A stretch of DNA of 13,970 bases. It comes from an uncultured Clostridia bacterium. GTDB taxonomy: Bacteria; Bacillota; Clostridia; Oscillospirales; Acutalibacteraceae. A model generated the notes under the pieces. It was not told where the DNA came from. It worked only from the letters and a program-made list of their open reading frames with translations, and did not search any database. Location: NCBI GenBank assembly GCA_947171615.1, contig CAMVYG010000042.1, positions 1 to 13,970 on the forward strand, given 5' to 3'. Positions 1 to 6,604 of the stretch are shown one piece after another. A program made the position numbers and the translations under genes. Numbering within the stretch: the first letter of the stretch is position 1; each line of letters starts with the position of its first letter.

Positions 1-956
1 ATGCCGAACCAGTCCGGCAGGGCTTCCAGAATACTTCGAGCAATGTGCTGTTTTTCCCGCGGATCTTCTATTTCCCGGAGAAGGAGGGAAACTTCCTGGG
101 AAGTCCCCTGTTCCCAGGCCTTTTGAAAATCCGCCAGGGAGGGGAAGCGGTTTTCCCGCTGGGGGGAAATTGCCTTCCGCACCGCCTGCCAGCGGGCTTC
201 TGTGTCCTCCCAATGGGCCCGGTCCTGATGCTCTTCTCCGGAAAAGAGAAACAAAAGAAGCTTTCCCAAGGTGAATACGTTGGTGGAAGAGTCCAGCACC
301 GCACCCAATTCAGATTCCTCCGGCGCTTTCAGCCGGGGAGAACCCGGCCAGTTTTCCCCCAGCGTATTTGTAACAGGGGCTTTGCGGAACAGATCGATAT
401 CGCAGATGGCGAGGGTATCGGTGGAAAAATCATACAAAAGGCTGCTGTCGTAAAAATCCACCGCCACATAACCTCTTTGCTCCGTATAGCAGAGAAACTC
501 AAAAAGCGTTTTTGCGATATGCTGTTTCTTTTCCAGAGGCAGAGCGCGAAGCTTCACATAGGCGGAATCGGGATGGGTAAATTTGGGCTTTGCGTCAAAT
601 TCCCAGTGAGCGTGAGGGCATTCCCCCTCCGCCCACTCAAAAAGCAGGGCCAGTCCCTGGGCTGGTTCCAGACGGCCCAGATACCGGATCACGCCGGCAT
701 GGGGCAGGGCAAGATAAACCTGCTCCGCCTCACGGAGCCGGGCGATTGCCTCCGCCGGATCGCCTTCATATTCCGCCGTTTTCGCCCCGGCGTATTTGAC
801 GAACAGCTTTTTGCCGTTTTGTTTCACGCCGAAGGAGAGGTTGCCGGAATCGTTTTGCGAAAAGACGCAGAAGGGAGCGCCAAGCTTCAAAAGCCAGGAA
901 AAGTCCTGCGACTCCCGTAAGGGAAAGCTGACGCTTCCCAGATTGATCGTTACCAA
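1..956 (-). CDS. Ser/Thr protein kinase-like protein, probably fused to a GNAT domain (3' end outside window)
   Basis: The frame is open for 318 codons from a TTG at 956-954 to the left edge. The TTG has an AAGGAGG site at 970-964 with a 7-nt spacer and no competing ATG. Kinase landmarks: VAIK-like Lys54 (LFVKYAG), catalytic-loop equivalent VDFYD at 166-170, a DFG-region equivalent CDIDLF at 185-190, a true APE at 211-213, the subdomain IX pattern D222..TNVFTLG, and a subdomain XI Arg270 (NRFPS). The loop lacks the usual Lys and Asn, so activity may be atypical; the family with VDFYD is recognised as bacterial Ser/Thr kinases. Residues 297-318 (EDPREKQHIARSILEALPDWFG) resemble the first helix of many Firmicute GNAT acetyltransferases, suggesting a kinase-GNAT fusion. 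That part is inference because the gene is cut. It sits downstream of VWA and macro genes. Confidence 0.8.
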   Translation of the reverse strand, partial: MVTINLGSVSFPLRESQDFSWLLKLGAPFCVFSQNDSGNLSFGVKQNGKKLFVKYAGAKTAEYEGDPAEAIARLREAEQVYLALPHAGVIRYLGRLEPAQGLALLFEWAEGECPHAHWEFDAKPKFTHPDSAYVKLRALPLEKKQHIAKTLFEFLCYTEQRGYVAVDFYDSSLLYDFSTDTLAICDIDLFRKAPVTNTLGENWPGSPRLKAPEESELGAVLDSSTNVFTLGKLLLFLFSGEEHQDRAHWEDTEARWQAVRKAISPQRENRFPSLADFQKAWEQGTSQEVSLLLREIEDPREKQHIARSILEALPDWFG

Positions 957-1002
957 GGTATAGCCTCCTTTAGAAAGTTTAAATGTACTAAAAGAATAGA
1001 TT

Positions 1003-1100
1003 ACAGCGTGCCGCTGCACTTGGGCTGAAGAGCGCTGTTTGTGTCCGCAGTAGTTTTGCGTATACAAACAGCGCCTCCGGAAAACCCGAAGGCGCTGTTC
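1003..1100 (-). promoter_or_regulatory. Kinase leader with four alternating complementary arms (possible attenuator)
   Basis: In the minus-strand transcript, arm 1 (1099-1090, core AACAGCGCCT sense) can pair with arm 2 (1076-1067) in about 10-11 bp plus a short GC extension. Arm 2 can instead pair with arm 3 over a perfect 11 bp (1074-1064 with 1042-1032). Arm 3 can pair with arm 4 over 6 bp (1038-1033 with 1008-1003). Adjacent pairs are mutually exclusive, the layout used by attenuators and antiterminators. The U-tracts after the stems are poor (UGUUUGUAU after 1:2), so an intrinsic terminator is not convincing. Regulation is inferred; the complementarity is directly visible. Confidence 0.5.
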
Positions 1101-1135
1101 TTTACAATGATTTGAAAAGCAGATCAGGGCTGTTT

Positions 1136-1186
1136 TCAAAGCTGCGGAGAACGAAATGCCAGTAGGTTTTTCCGGATCAGTTTCAT
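1136..1186 (-). CDS. 16-residue leader peptide or small protein
   Basis: The ORF encodes MKLIRKNLLAFRSPQL and stops at TGA 1138-1136. Its Shine-Dalgarno sequence AGGAGGTGAA (1200-1191) is near perfect and lies 8 nt before the ATG. A consensus-like promoter lies about 22 nt upstream of the start. Such strong initiation signals for 16 codons argue for real translation. The product is basic and lacks a membrane segment, so it is not a typical hydrophobic toxin. Its place, between a promoter and alternating hairpins ahead of the kinase gene, fits a leader peptide. It could alternatively be a degraded gene start. Nothing homologous is recognised. Confidence 0.5.
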   Translation of the reverse strand: MKLIRKNLLAFRSPQL

Positions 1187-1214
1187 TTCGTTCACCTCCT
1201 GCTTCTTTTATTTT

Positions 1215-1243
1215 ATCCTATCATTCTGCAGGGAGAATGTCAA
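1215..1243 (-). promoter_or_regulatory. Promoter of the leader ORF and kinase gene
   Basis: TTGACA (-35, 1243-1238) matches the consensus exactly. A 17-bp spacer separates it from TAGGAT (-10, 1220-1215), which has an extended TGA just upstream (1223-1221). Transcription would begin near 1208, about 22 nt before the leader ORF and about 250 nt before the kinase start. It is the best-looking promoter in the left part of the window. Confidence 0.75.
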
Positions 1244-1368
1244 GCCATTCGGCTTCCTCCGTCATGATTTTTCATTTTCCTTGCATTTCACATGAATGGC
1301 TCTTCTGTGAAAAGTTTTTTGCTTTTTCGGAGTATATGGAGCCCCTAAGTTTACCGGTTTCGCTGCCG

Positions 1369-2022
1369 TTACCCGCACCTGCCCCGTTTCTTCCTGTCCC
1401 GGCGAATCGCTTCCAGCGGAGCGTCGGGCACAGCCCCTGTGGACCGGAAGCAGGTCACCGTTTCTGCCATGGAAGCAAAGTTAAGCGCCGTACCGGTGCT
1501 GTCTGGCACATAATCTACCGCTCTGTCAGCGCTGATGCCAAAGTGTGAGGCGGTTTCCACCGCATCGATATTGGCCCCAAGGAAAATAAACTCCCAGCCG
1601 TATTGACTCTTCTCATGCTCGATCATGGCTTTGATTCTGTCCGACGAGAATTTGCGGCTGGCGTTCTCATACCCGTCTGTGATGATGACGAACATCACCC
1701 TTTCGGCACGGTATTCCTCTGCCGTGCTTTTCTGGACGTTTACCAGCTTTTCGATGGTGAGCCCAATCGCATCCAGCAGCGCCGTAGAGCCGCCCACGAA
1801 GTATTCCCGCTCCGTGATGGGACTGACCGCCCGAATGTCGATCCGGTCATGGAGCAGCCTGTAGCTGTTATCGAACAGCACGGTTGTAATATTGCATTCT
1901 CCATTGACCCCGCGCTGCTTTTTCAGCATGGCGTTGAACCCGCCGATGGTGTCTCCCTCCAGCCCGGCCATAGACCCGCTTCGATCAAGAAGAAACACCA
2001 ATTCCGTAAGACCCTTTTTCAT
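1369..2022 (-). CDS. VWA domain-containing protein
   Basis: A 217-residue stand-alone von Willebrand A domain. The MIDAS metal site is complete: DRSGS at 13-17, the Thr of GGST at 80, and the Asp of ITDG at 116. No signal peptide or membrane segment is seen, so it is cytosolic. VWA proteins of this soluble type bind partner proteins through the metal and often assemble with kinases or phosphatases. The start is ATG 2022-2020, with AGGAGGT at 2037-2031 and an 8-nt spacer. A longer in-frame start at 2196 would overlap the macro gene and lacks such a site. It lies downstream of the macro gene but behind a terminator hairpin, with its own extended -10. Function is unknown; a role in a macro/VWA/kinase module is inferred. 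Confidence 0.85.
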   Translation of the reverse strand: MKKGLTELVFLLDRSGSMAGLEGDTIGGFNAMLKKQRGVNGECNITTVLFDNSYRLLHDRIDIRAVSPITEREYFVGGSTALLDAIGLTIEKLVNVQKSTAEEYRAERVMFVIITDGYENASRKFSSDRIKAMIEHEKSQYGWEFIFLGANIDAVETASHFGISADRAVDYVPDSTGTALNFASMAETVTCFRSTGAVPDAPLEAIRRDRKKRGRCG

Positions 2023-2053
2023 AAAGTATGACCTCCTGTTCTTTGATGAGCTC

Positions 2054-2062
2054 ATTTTATCA
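2054..2062 (-). promoter_or_regulatory. Extended -10 promoter element before the VWA gene
   Basis: The minus strand reads TGATAAAAT, an extended -10 (TGn plus TAAAAT, 5 of 6 matches). No good -35 is seen at the usual distance. The predicted start near 2047 leaves a 25-nt leader with the AGGAGGT site. It lies just downstream of the terminator hairpin at 2076-2102, so the VWA gene could be transcribed separately from the macro gene. Confidence 0.45.
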
Positions 2063-2075
2063 GGAACAGGAAGGC

Positions 2076-2102
2076 AAAAGGTCGCTTTCAAAGCGACCTT
2101 TT
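2076..2102. terminator. Bidirectional intrinsic terminator between macro and VWA genes
   Basis: A perfect 13-bp inverted repeat (AAAAGGTCGCTTT and its complement) has one unpaired centre base at 2089. It starts with A's and ends in TTTT on both strands. It lies 30 nt past the macro stop codon on the minus strand. Nothing on the plus strand feeds it. Confidence 0.8.
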
Positions 2103-2131
2103 GATGCAGAATGCTCTGCACATGGAGGCTC

Positions 2132-3142
2132 TTAATTGCCGCCCAGCAGCGGCAGATCATACTGAAATAAGGTCTCGTTGATTTCAAAAATATCATATTT
2201 CCCGTGGAGAAGGAAATACTCCACGATCACGTCAAATTTGCTGGCATGGGACAGGGCATAGCCCGCCCGCTCCAGCAGATTGTCCGTTTCGTCCAGGGTA
2301 AGCTCCAGCGCAATGGCCAGAGCAAGAATGGTGGGCTTTTTCGGCGTATAATTTTTGCCTGTGCGGATTTTTGAAAACAGCTTGCGGCTCAGGTTCGCCT
2401 TCTTATAGACCTCTGCATCTGTCTTGCCCTTGCTGTCTATCAGCTTTAAGAGCGTATCGGAAAAAGGCTCGTCCAGATTGTCGATCAGGTCGGCGATCCC
2501 CTGGGGGAGAGCAGCGGTTTCCATGAAAGGCGCGGAATACGTGCTCGGAGCGAAAGCGGAGGCTTTTTTCTCAACCTCCAGAAGTCTCCGCCGCTTGAAA
2601 GAGTGTTCCTCCACATAGTGCTCATCGATATAGCTGGAAATTTCTCCCAGCAATGTTTTGCTGACGGCAAAGGCTTCTTTATCAAAAACAGCAAGGCAAA
2701 CGTCCATGTCGTGTTCTGTGAGGAAGTCCTGAATTGCCGCCTTCGCTACCCGCAGCGCTTCTGCCTTCGGATATCCATAAATGCCGCTGGAAATCAGGGG
2801 AAAGGCAATGCTTCCACAGCCGTGTGCAGCCGCCAGTTTCAGGGCTTCAAGATAAGCCGAGCGGAGCAGGGCTTCGCACTTTGCCGGATCCCGCCTGTCA
2901 TAGACAGGGCCTGCCGCATGAATGATAAATTTTGCGGGCAGGGCAAAGCCGGGGGTAATGGCGGCACATCCCACTTTAATGGGAGCAGCCTTGTCGCAGG
3001 CGGCTTGCAGCTGCGCCGGGCCTGCTGCCCGGAAAATGGCTCCGCAGACTCCGCCGCCCCTTTGCAAAGCGGTGTTGGCGGCATTGACGATGGCGTCAAC
3101 CTTCAATCTTGTAATATCCTGGCGGATCATGGTAAATGGCAC
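2132..3142 (-). CDS. Macro domain protein with C-terminal HTH-like domain
   Basis: 336 residues. The N-terminal macro domain (about 1-165) binds or hydrolyses ADP-ribose derivatives. It shows VDAIVNAAN (15-23), GGGVCGAIFRAAG (29-41) and LISSGIYGYP (116-125). Many macro domains have Asp where GGGVCGAI has Cys; this variant keeps the glycine loop. The C-terminal part (about 215-336) is all-helical, with a recognition-helix-like stretch at 240-275 (AEVYKKANLSRKLFSKIRTG) and LDETDNLLERAGYAL after it. It resembles an XRE-type HTH, seen in a recurring Firmicute macro family. The start is GTG 3142-3140 with GAGGTG 7 nt upstream; the next ATG, at 3130, is too far from that site. The gene follows DAHP synthase by 47 nt, so co-transcription is likely, and ends at a terminator. 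Substrate (ADP-ribose, O-acetyl-ADP-ribose or modified protein/nucleic acid) is unknown. Confidence 0.9.
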   Translation of the reverse strand: MPFTMIRQDITRLKVDAIVNAANTALQRGGGVCGAIFRAAGPAQLQAACDKAAPIKVGCAAITPGFALPAKFIIHAAGPVYDRRDPAKCEALLRSAYLEALKLAAAHGCGSIAFPLISSGIYGYPKAEALRVAKAAIQDFLTEHDMDVCLAVFDKEAFAVSKTLLGEISSYIDEHYVEEHSFKRRRLLEVEKKASAFAPSTYSAPFMETAALPQGIADLIDNLDEPFSDTLLKLIDSKGKTDAEVYKKANLSRKLFSKIRTGKNYTPKKPTILALAIALELTLDETDNLLERAGYALSHASKFDVIVEYFLLHGKYDIFEINETLFQYDLPLLGGN

Positions 3143-3189
3143 GCTGGTTCACCTCAAAACGGTACACACCGATACTGGAAGAAAGCTTT

Positions 3190-4221
3190 TTACACCCGTT
3201 CCGCCATGGAGTACAGAAGAGCTTCCGTGTCCTCCCAGCCCAGGCAGGGGTCGGTGATGGATTTGCCGTATACCCGGTCGCAGTCAATGGGTTGATTCCC
3301 TTCAACAAGATAGCTTTCGATCATCACGCCCTTAATAAGCTTTTTCAGGGCGGGGTTATAATTTCTGCTGTGAAGCACCTCGCTGACGATGCGCAGCTGC
3401 TCCTTGTATTTCTTATTGGAATTGGAATGATTGGCGTCAATCACGGCGGCGGGATTTTGCAGCTCCCGCTTTTCATAAAGCTCACAGAGCCGGGCCAGGT
3501 CTTCATAGTGGTAGTTGGGCACGCAGGAGCCGTATTTATCCACGCCGCCCCGAAGAATGGCATGGGCAAGGGGATTGCCGGAGGTGGTCACGTCCCAGCC
3601 ACGATACAAAAAGGTGTGGCTGGCCTGAGCCGCCTGAATGGAGTTGAGCATGACCGCCAGGTCGCCGCTGGTAGGGTTTTTCATGCCCACGGGAATATCC
3701 ATGCCGCTGGCTACCAGACGGTGCTGCTGGTTCTCCACAGACCTTGCCCCCACCGCCTCATAGGAGAGCACGTCGTCCAGATAGCTGCGGTTTTCGGGGT
3801 ACAGCATTTCATCAGCGGCGGAAAGGCCGGTTTCCTCCATGACCCGAATGTGCATCTGCCGGATGGCAATGATCCCCGCCAGCATATCGGGAGCCTGATC
3901 GGGTGAGGGCTGGTGAAGCATGCCCTTATATCCTTCTCCGGTAGTGCGGGGCTTGTTGGTGTATACCCGGGGGATCAGCACCAGCTTTTCCCTGACCTTC
4001 TCGTTGATCTCCGCCAGCCGGTGAACGTATTCCAGCACGGCGTCCTGATTGTCGGCGGAGCAGGGGCCTACGATCACCAGGAACTTATCCGAGGTTCCTT
4101 CAAATACTTCCCGGATTTCTTTGTCCCGCTGGGCCTTCAGCGCCTGAACGGCAGGAGACAGGGGATATTGGGCCTTTAAATCTGCCGGAATGGGCAGCTC
4201 TCGGTTTTGCTTCATAGACAT
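3190..4221 (-). CDS. aroF: 3-deoxy-7-phosphoheptulonate (DAHP) synthase, class I AroF/G/H type
   Basis: Condenses phosphoenolpyruvate with erythrose 4-phosphate, the first step of the shikimate pathway to aromatic amino acids, in the cytosol. At 343 residues it matches the E. coli AroG length. Diagnostic motifs are IVGPCSADN (50-58), NKPRTT (89-94), DANHSNSNKK (262-271) and SITDPCLGWE (321-330). By family comparison the metal ligands are Cys54, His265, Glu302 and Asp324. Which aromatic amino acid inhibits it cannot be read here, so the aroF/G/H choice is nominal. ATG 4221-4219 is preceded by AAAGGAAA. No leader peptide, T-box or tryptophan-type attenuator is seen upstream. It lies between the rRNA methyltransferase (135 nt upstream) and the macro gene (47 nt downstream). 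Confidence 0.95.
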   Translation of the reverse strand: MSMKQNRELPIPADLKAQYPLSPAVQALKAQRDKEIREVFEGTSDKFLVIVGPCSADNQDAVLEYVHRLAEINEKVREKLVLIPRVYTNKPRTTGEGYKGMLHQPSPDQAPDMLAGIIAIRQMHIRVMEETGLSAADEMLYPENRSYLDDVLSYEAVGARSVENQQHRLVASGMDIPVGMKNPTSGDLAVMLNSIQAAQASHTFLYRGWDVTTSGNPLAHAILRGGVDKYGSCVPNYHYEDLARLCELYEKRELQNPAAVIDANHSNSNKKYKEQLRIVSEVLHSRNYNPALKKLIKGVMIESYLVEGNQPIDCDRVYGKSITDPCLGWEDTEALLYSMAERV

Positions 4222-4248
4222 GGTGGTTGTTTCCTTTCCTTGCTAAGC

Positions 4249-4269
4249 AGAAGATCCTTCGGATCTTCT
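4249..4269. other. Hairpin in the leader of the DAHP synthase gene
   Basis: AGAAGATCC and GGATCTTCT form a perfect 9-bp stem with a 3-nt loop, 28 nt upstream of the DAHP synthase start. There is no U-tract on the minus strand, so a terminator is unlikely. It could be a processing or stability hairpin in a polycistronic transcript, or a small DNA palindrome. Confidence 0.4.
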
Positions 4270-4320
4270 CAAAGAATCTTGGTTAGAAGTGACTGGCAAG
4301 TACAAAGCCTTTGCCCTTCT

Positions 4321-4355
4321 CTAACGACTAACAGCTAATATCTAACAACTAACAG
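4321..4355. repeat. Degenerate heptad repeat, CTAANNN x5 (TTAG on the minus strand)
   Basis: CTAA occurs at 4321, 4328, 4335, 4342 and 4349, an exact period of 7 bp. The three other bases are CGA, CAG, TAT, CAA and CAG. The array ends one base beyond the rRNA methyltransferase stop codon (4359-4357). Because 7 is not a multiple of 3, TAA (plus) and TAG (minus) fall in all reading frames of both strands. Confidence 0.8.
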
Positions 4356-4356
4356 G

Positions 4357-5577
4357 CTATACGATCTGAAGCAGATAAAATTTCAGGTAATCGGTTTCCG
4401 GCACGTTCCAGAGAACAGGGTGATCCGGCCCCTGTTGCCGGGCTTCCATGAGCCGCAGCTCTACGCCTGCGTCCCGGGCGGCGCTTTGCAGCATACCGCG
4501 GAAGCGCTGATCCGTCATAAAATGAGAGCAGGAGCAGGTGGCTAAATATCCGCCCCGGGGCAGGGCCTTCATGGCCCGGAAATTGATCTCCTTATAGCCC
4601 CGCTCCGCGTCGTTTACGGTTTTTCCGGATTTTGTAAAGGCGGGCGGGTCTAAAATGATATAGTCATATGCGCCGTGAGGCAGCGTGGGAAGCAGATCAA
4701 ACACATTGGCGGCTTCATAGTCAACCAGATGGGAAAGGCCGTTTCGCACACAATTTTCCCTGGCGCAGGCAAGGGCGTTTTCGGAGATGTCCACGGAATG
4801 AACATGCTTTGCCCCGGCCTTTGCGCAATTCAGGCCAAAAGAGCCGGTATGGGTGAAGCAGTCCAGCACGGTTTTTCCGGCGGCCAGTCTTGCCGCCGCG
4901 GCCCGGTTATAGCGCTGGTCCAGAAAGAATCCTGTTTTCTGGCCGTTTTCAAAATCCACCAGATAACGAATGCCGTTTTCCGTGATCTCCGTGACTGTAG
5001 AGCCGGGCGGCTCTTTTCCGGGCAGAGCAAACCAGCCCTTGCCCTGGGAAAGCCCTTCCAGCTCCCGGATCTTCACATCGTTTCGTTCATAAATGCCGGA
5101 TATCTTTTCCCCGTCCTGCTCCAAAATTTCCACAAGCAGGGGGAAAAGCAGGTCTTTTCTGCGCTCAATCCCCAGGGAGAGGGTCTGGGTCACCAGAACA
5201 GTTCCGAATTTATCCACCGTCAGGCCGGGAAAGCGGTCCGCTTCTCCAAAGATTACCCGGCAGGCCTGGGTTTCGCCGCCCAGGGCGGTTTTCCGGTAGT
5301 CCCAGGCGTATTGCAGACGGCGGCGGAAGAACTCCGAACTGAAATCATCATTGGCGTTTTGAGAGATCACTCGCACCCGGATCTTGGAGCGGCTGTTGTA
5401 GAAGCCGGTGCCAAGATACCGCCCTTTAGGGGAAAGCACATCGCAAAGGCCGCCGTCCTCCGGCGTTCCCTTCAGCTCCGTGATTTCGTTGTCAAACACC
5501 CAGGGGTGGCCGGACTTTGCCCGCTCTGCCCCCCGCTGATGAACAATGGCGGCAGGATAAATTCGTTCTGTTTTCAT
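4357..5577 (-). CDS. rlmI: Class I SAM-dependent rRNA methyltransferase, RlmI-like
   Basis: 406 residues, the usual size for this family, which methylates C5 of a cytosine in 23S rRNA (C1962 in E. coli). An N-terminal PUA-type RNA-binding domain covers about 1-75 (HPWVFDNEI at 24-32, GFYNSRSKIRVR at 58-69). A linker domain follows, then the Rossmann methyltransferase. QKTGFFLDQR lies at 213-222, the SAM loop VLDCFTHTGSFG at 237-248, the acidic SAM ribose contact SVDIS at 261-265, DPPAF at 310-314 and the catalytic-cysteine motif CSCS at 348-351. ATG 5577-5575 is preceded by AAGGGAAA. Its target site in this organism is inferred from the family; some members act at other positions. It is the only gene in the window with heptad repeats on both sides. 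Confidence 0.9.
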   Translation of the reverse strand: MKTERIYPAAIVHQRGAERAKSGHPWVFDNEITELKGTPEDGGLCDVLSPKGRYLGTGFYNSRSKIRVRVISQNANDDFSSEFFRRRLQYAWDYRKTALGGETQACRVIFGEADRFPGLTVDKFGTVLVTQTLSLGIERRKDLLFPLLVEILEQDGEKISGIYERNDVKIRELEGLSQGKGWFALPGKEPPGSTVTEITENGIRYLVDFENGQKTGFFLDQRYNRAAAARLAAGKTVLDCFTHTGSFGLNCAKAGAKHVHSVDISENALACARENCVRNGLSHLVDYEAANVFDLLPTLPHGAYDYIILDPPAFTKSGKTVNDAERGYKEINFRAMKALPRGGYLATCSCSHFMTDQRFRGMLQSAARDAGVELRLMEARQQGPDHPVLWNVPETDYLKFYLLQIV

Positions 5578-5603
5578 ACATTTTCCCTTTTCTGAAACTA
5601 CAT

Positions 5604-5631
5604 CTAATAACTAACTACTAACATCTAACAA
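5604..5631. repeat. Degenerate heptad repeat, CTAANNN x4
   Basis: CTAA at 5604, 5611, 5618 and 5625, an exact 7-bp period, with triplets TAA, CTA, CAT and CAA. The array stops one base before the TGA of the TIM-barrel gene (5635-5633). On the minus strand it fills the gap between that stop and the methyltransferase gene. It has the same pattern and placement as the array at 4321-4355. Confidence 0.75.
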
Positions 5632-5632
5632 C

Positions 5633-6490
5633 TCATTTCCCAAAAGCCGCCTGATCCTGTACCGGGCTGCCTCTCTTTTCAAGATTGGGGAACCGATGCT
5701 CAATGGCGGCCAGAGAAATTTCAATATCCTCCTCTGCCTCATTGGCGGTAAAAGCGCCCACAGTTACCATATCGCACGGCCGGATGGTATTCCAGTTAAA
5801 AGTGAGTCCCACGTAGGGGGAGCAGCGGCCTGCCGCCATGGATTTAATGGTCATGACAGGCTTTTTGGCATGCTGGATGTTGGAAGCCACCGTTTCGATT
5901 TCTACCTGCATCAGGAAGCCCATACAGTTATAGATCTGAATATAGGTTTCCACGTCATAGTTGTTCTGATCGGAATAAATCAGCAGCTCCGGCATATGGG
6001 CGGAAAGGCCGGGAACCATACCGGCGTCCCGAATCATTTTGGTATAGTCGTCCAAACGCGGCATTTGACCAAGATTTTTGTTTACAAGCTGTTCGGCGCA
6101 GTAGTGGTGGATCAGGCAGAGCTTTGCGCCGCGGGCTTTGGAATCTCTTACCAACTGCTCAGCCTCTCTGCGGCCCTGAGCGGTATCGTCTACATTGAGG
6201 TGAGGTGTTTCCACCATGATGATTTCTTTGCCTGTCTTTTGTTCGGTTTCCTTAATGGCTCTTACCAGTTCAGGAGCCAAAGCAAAAGGCGCCATGATGG
6301 TATCCACTCCATGGCGGAGATAGGTTTCCAGCACCGGTTTGAAGCTTTCTACGCTGTCATAGCGGCGCTTGATCATCTCATCGGCGGATACGCTGGTGTG
6401 GCTCCACCCAAGCATCCAGTTGGTGCCGATGATCATACGTGAAAGAGAAATTCCTCCAACAGTAGTGCGGGGAAATTCTTTTGTGGCCAT
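5633..6490 (-). CDS. TIM-barrel protein, aldo/keto-reductase-like fold, function unknown
   Basis: 285 residues, no signal peptide. The start, FPRTTVGGISLSRMIIGTNWMLG (6-28), echoes the first strands of aldo/keto reductases. Alternating strand-helix units follow: GVDTIMAPF (61-69), EIIMVETPH (89-97), KLCLIHHY (123-130), PVMTIKSMAAGRCSP (211-225) and MVTVGAFTANEAEEDIEISLAAIE (241-264). The last resembles the closing strand and helix of that superfamily. The active-site pattern DTA..YG..E is not kept: after D63-T64 a Pro stands where the catalytic Tyr should be. It is therefore probably not a classical NADPH reductase. The His pair at 128-129 and C131 may matter. The ATG at 6490-6488 has AAAGGAGC just upstream. 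It is the first gene of the leftward set; a sugar or polyol isomerase-like role is possible but unproven. Confidence 0.65.
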   Translation of the reverse strand: MATKEFPRTTVGGISLSRMIIGTNWMLGWSHTSVSADEMIKRRYDSVESFKPVLETYLRHGVDTIMAPFALAPELVRAIKETEQKTGKEIIMVETPHLNVDDTAQGRREAEQLVRDSKARGAKLCLIHHYCAEQLVNKNLGQMPRLDDYTKMIRDAGMVPGLSAHMPELLIYSDQNNYDVETYIQIYNCMGFLMQVEIETVASNIQHAKKPVMTIKSMAAGRCSPYVGLTFNWNTIRPCDMVTVGAFTANEAEEDIEISLAAIEHRFPNLEKRGSPVQDQAAFGK

Positions 6491-6589
6491 AAGGTAAGCT
6501 CCTTTCGGATTTTGATTTTTTCCGGCTGTGGGAGAAGGAAGTCGCTTTATAATTTTGACCTTCTTCCCGTGACGATTGTCGCTGTCCCC

Positions 6590-6598
6590 ATTTTATCA
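6590..6598 (-). promoter_or_regulatory. Extended -10 promoter element for the TIM-barrel gene
   Basis: The minus strand reads TGATAAAAT, the same string as before the VWA gene. The -35 position (TTTCTC at a 17-bp spacer) is poor. Transcription would start near 6583 and give a leader of about 90 nt. A second candidate, TATAAA closer to the gene, cannot be ruled out. Confidence 0.4.
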
Positions 6599-6604
6599 TA
6601 AAAA

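Noticed and set aside
45..920. 291-codon plus-strand frame
   Set aside because: It is antisense to the kinase-like gene. The minus frame carries kinase motifs and a ribosome site; this frame shows no recognisable domain.
1156..1548. 130-codon plus-strand frame
   Set aside because: It runs antisense over the leader promoter and the VWA 3' end, has low-complexity Pro/Ser composition and no ribosome site.
1369..2196. Longer VWA protein starting at 2196
   Set aside because: The extra 58 residues cross a terminator hairpin and overlap the macro gene. ATG 2022-2020 has the AGGAGGT site.
3143..3189. Aromatic amino-acid attenuator or T-box for the DAHP synthase region
   Set aside because: Neither this gap nor 4222-4356 shows runs of Trp/Phe/Tyr codons, a T-box sequence or a proper terminator with a U-tract.
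4675..5595. 306-codon plus-strand frame
   Set aside because: Shadow of the rRNA methyltransferase gene, whose motifs are unambiguous on the other strand.
5696..6442. 248-codon plus-strand frame
   Set aside because: Antisense shadow of the TIM-barrel gene; no ribosome site or domain.
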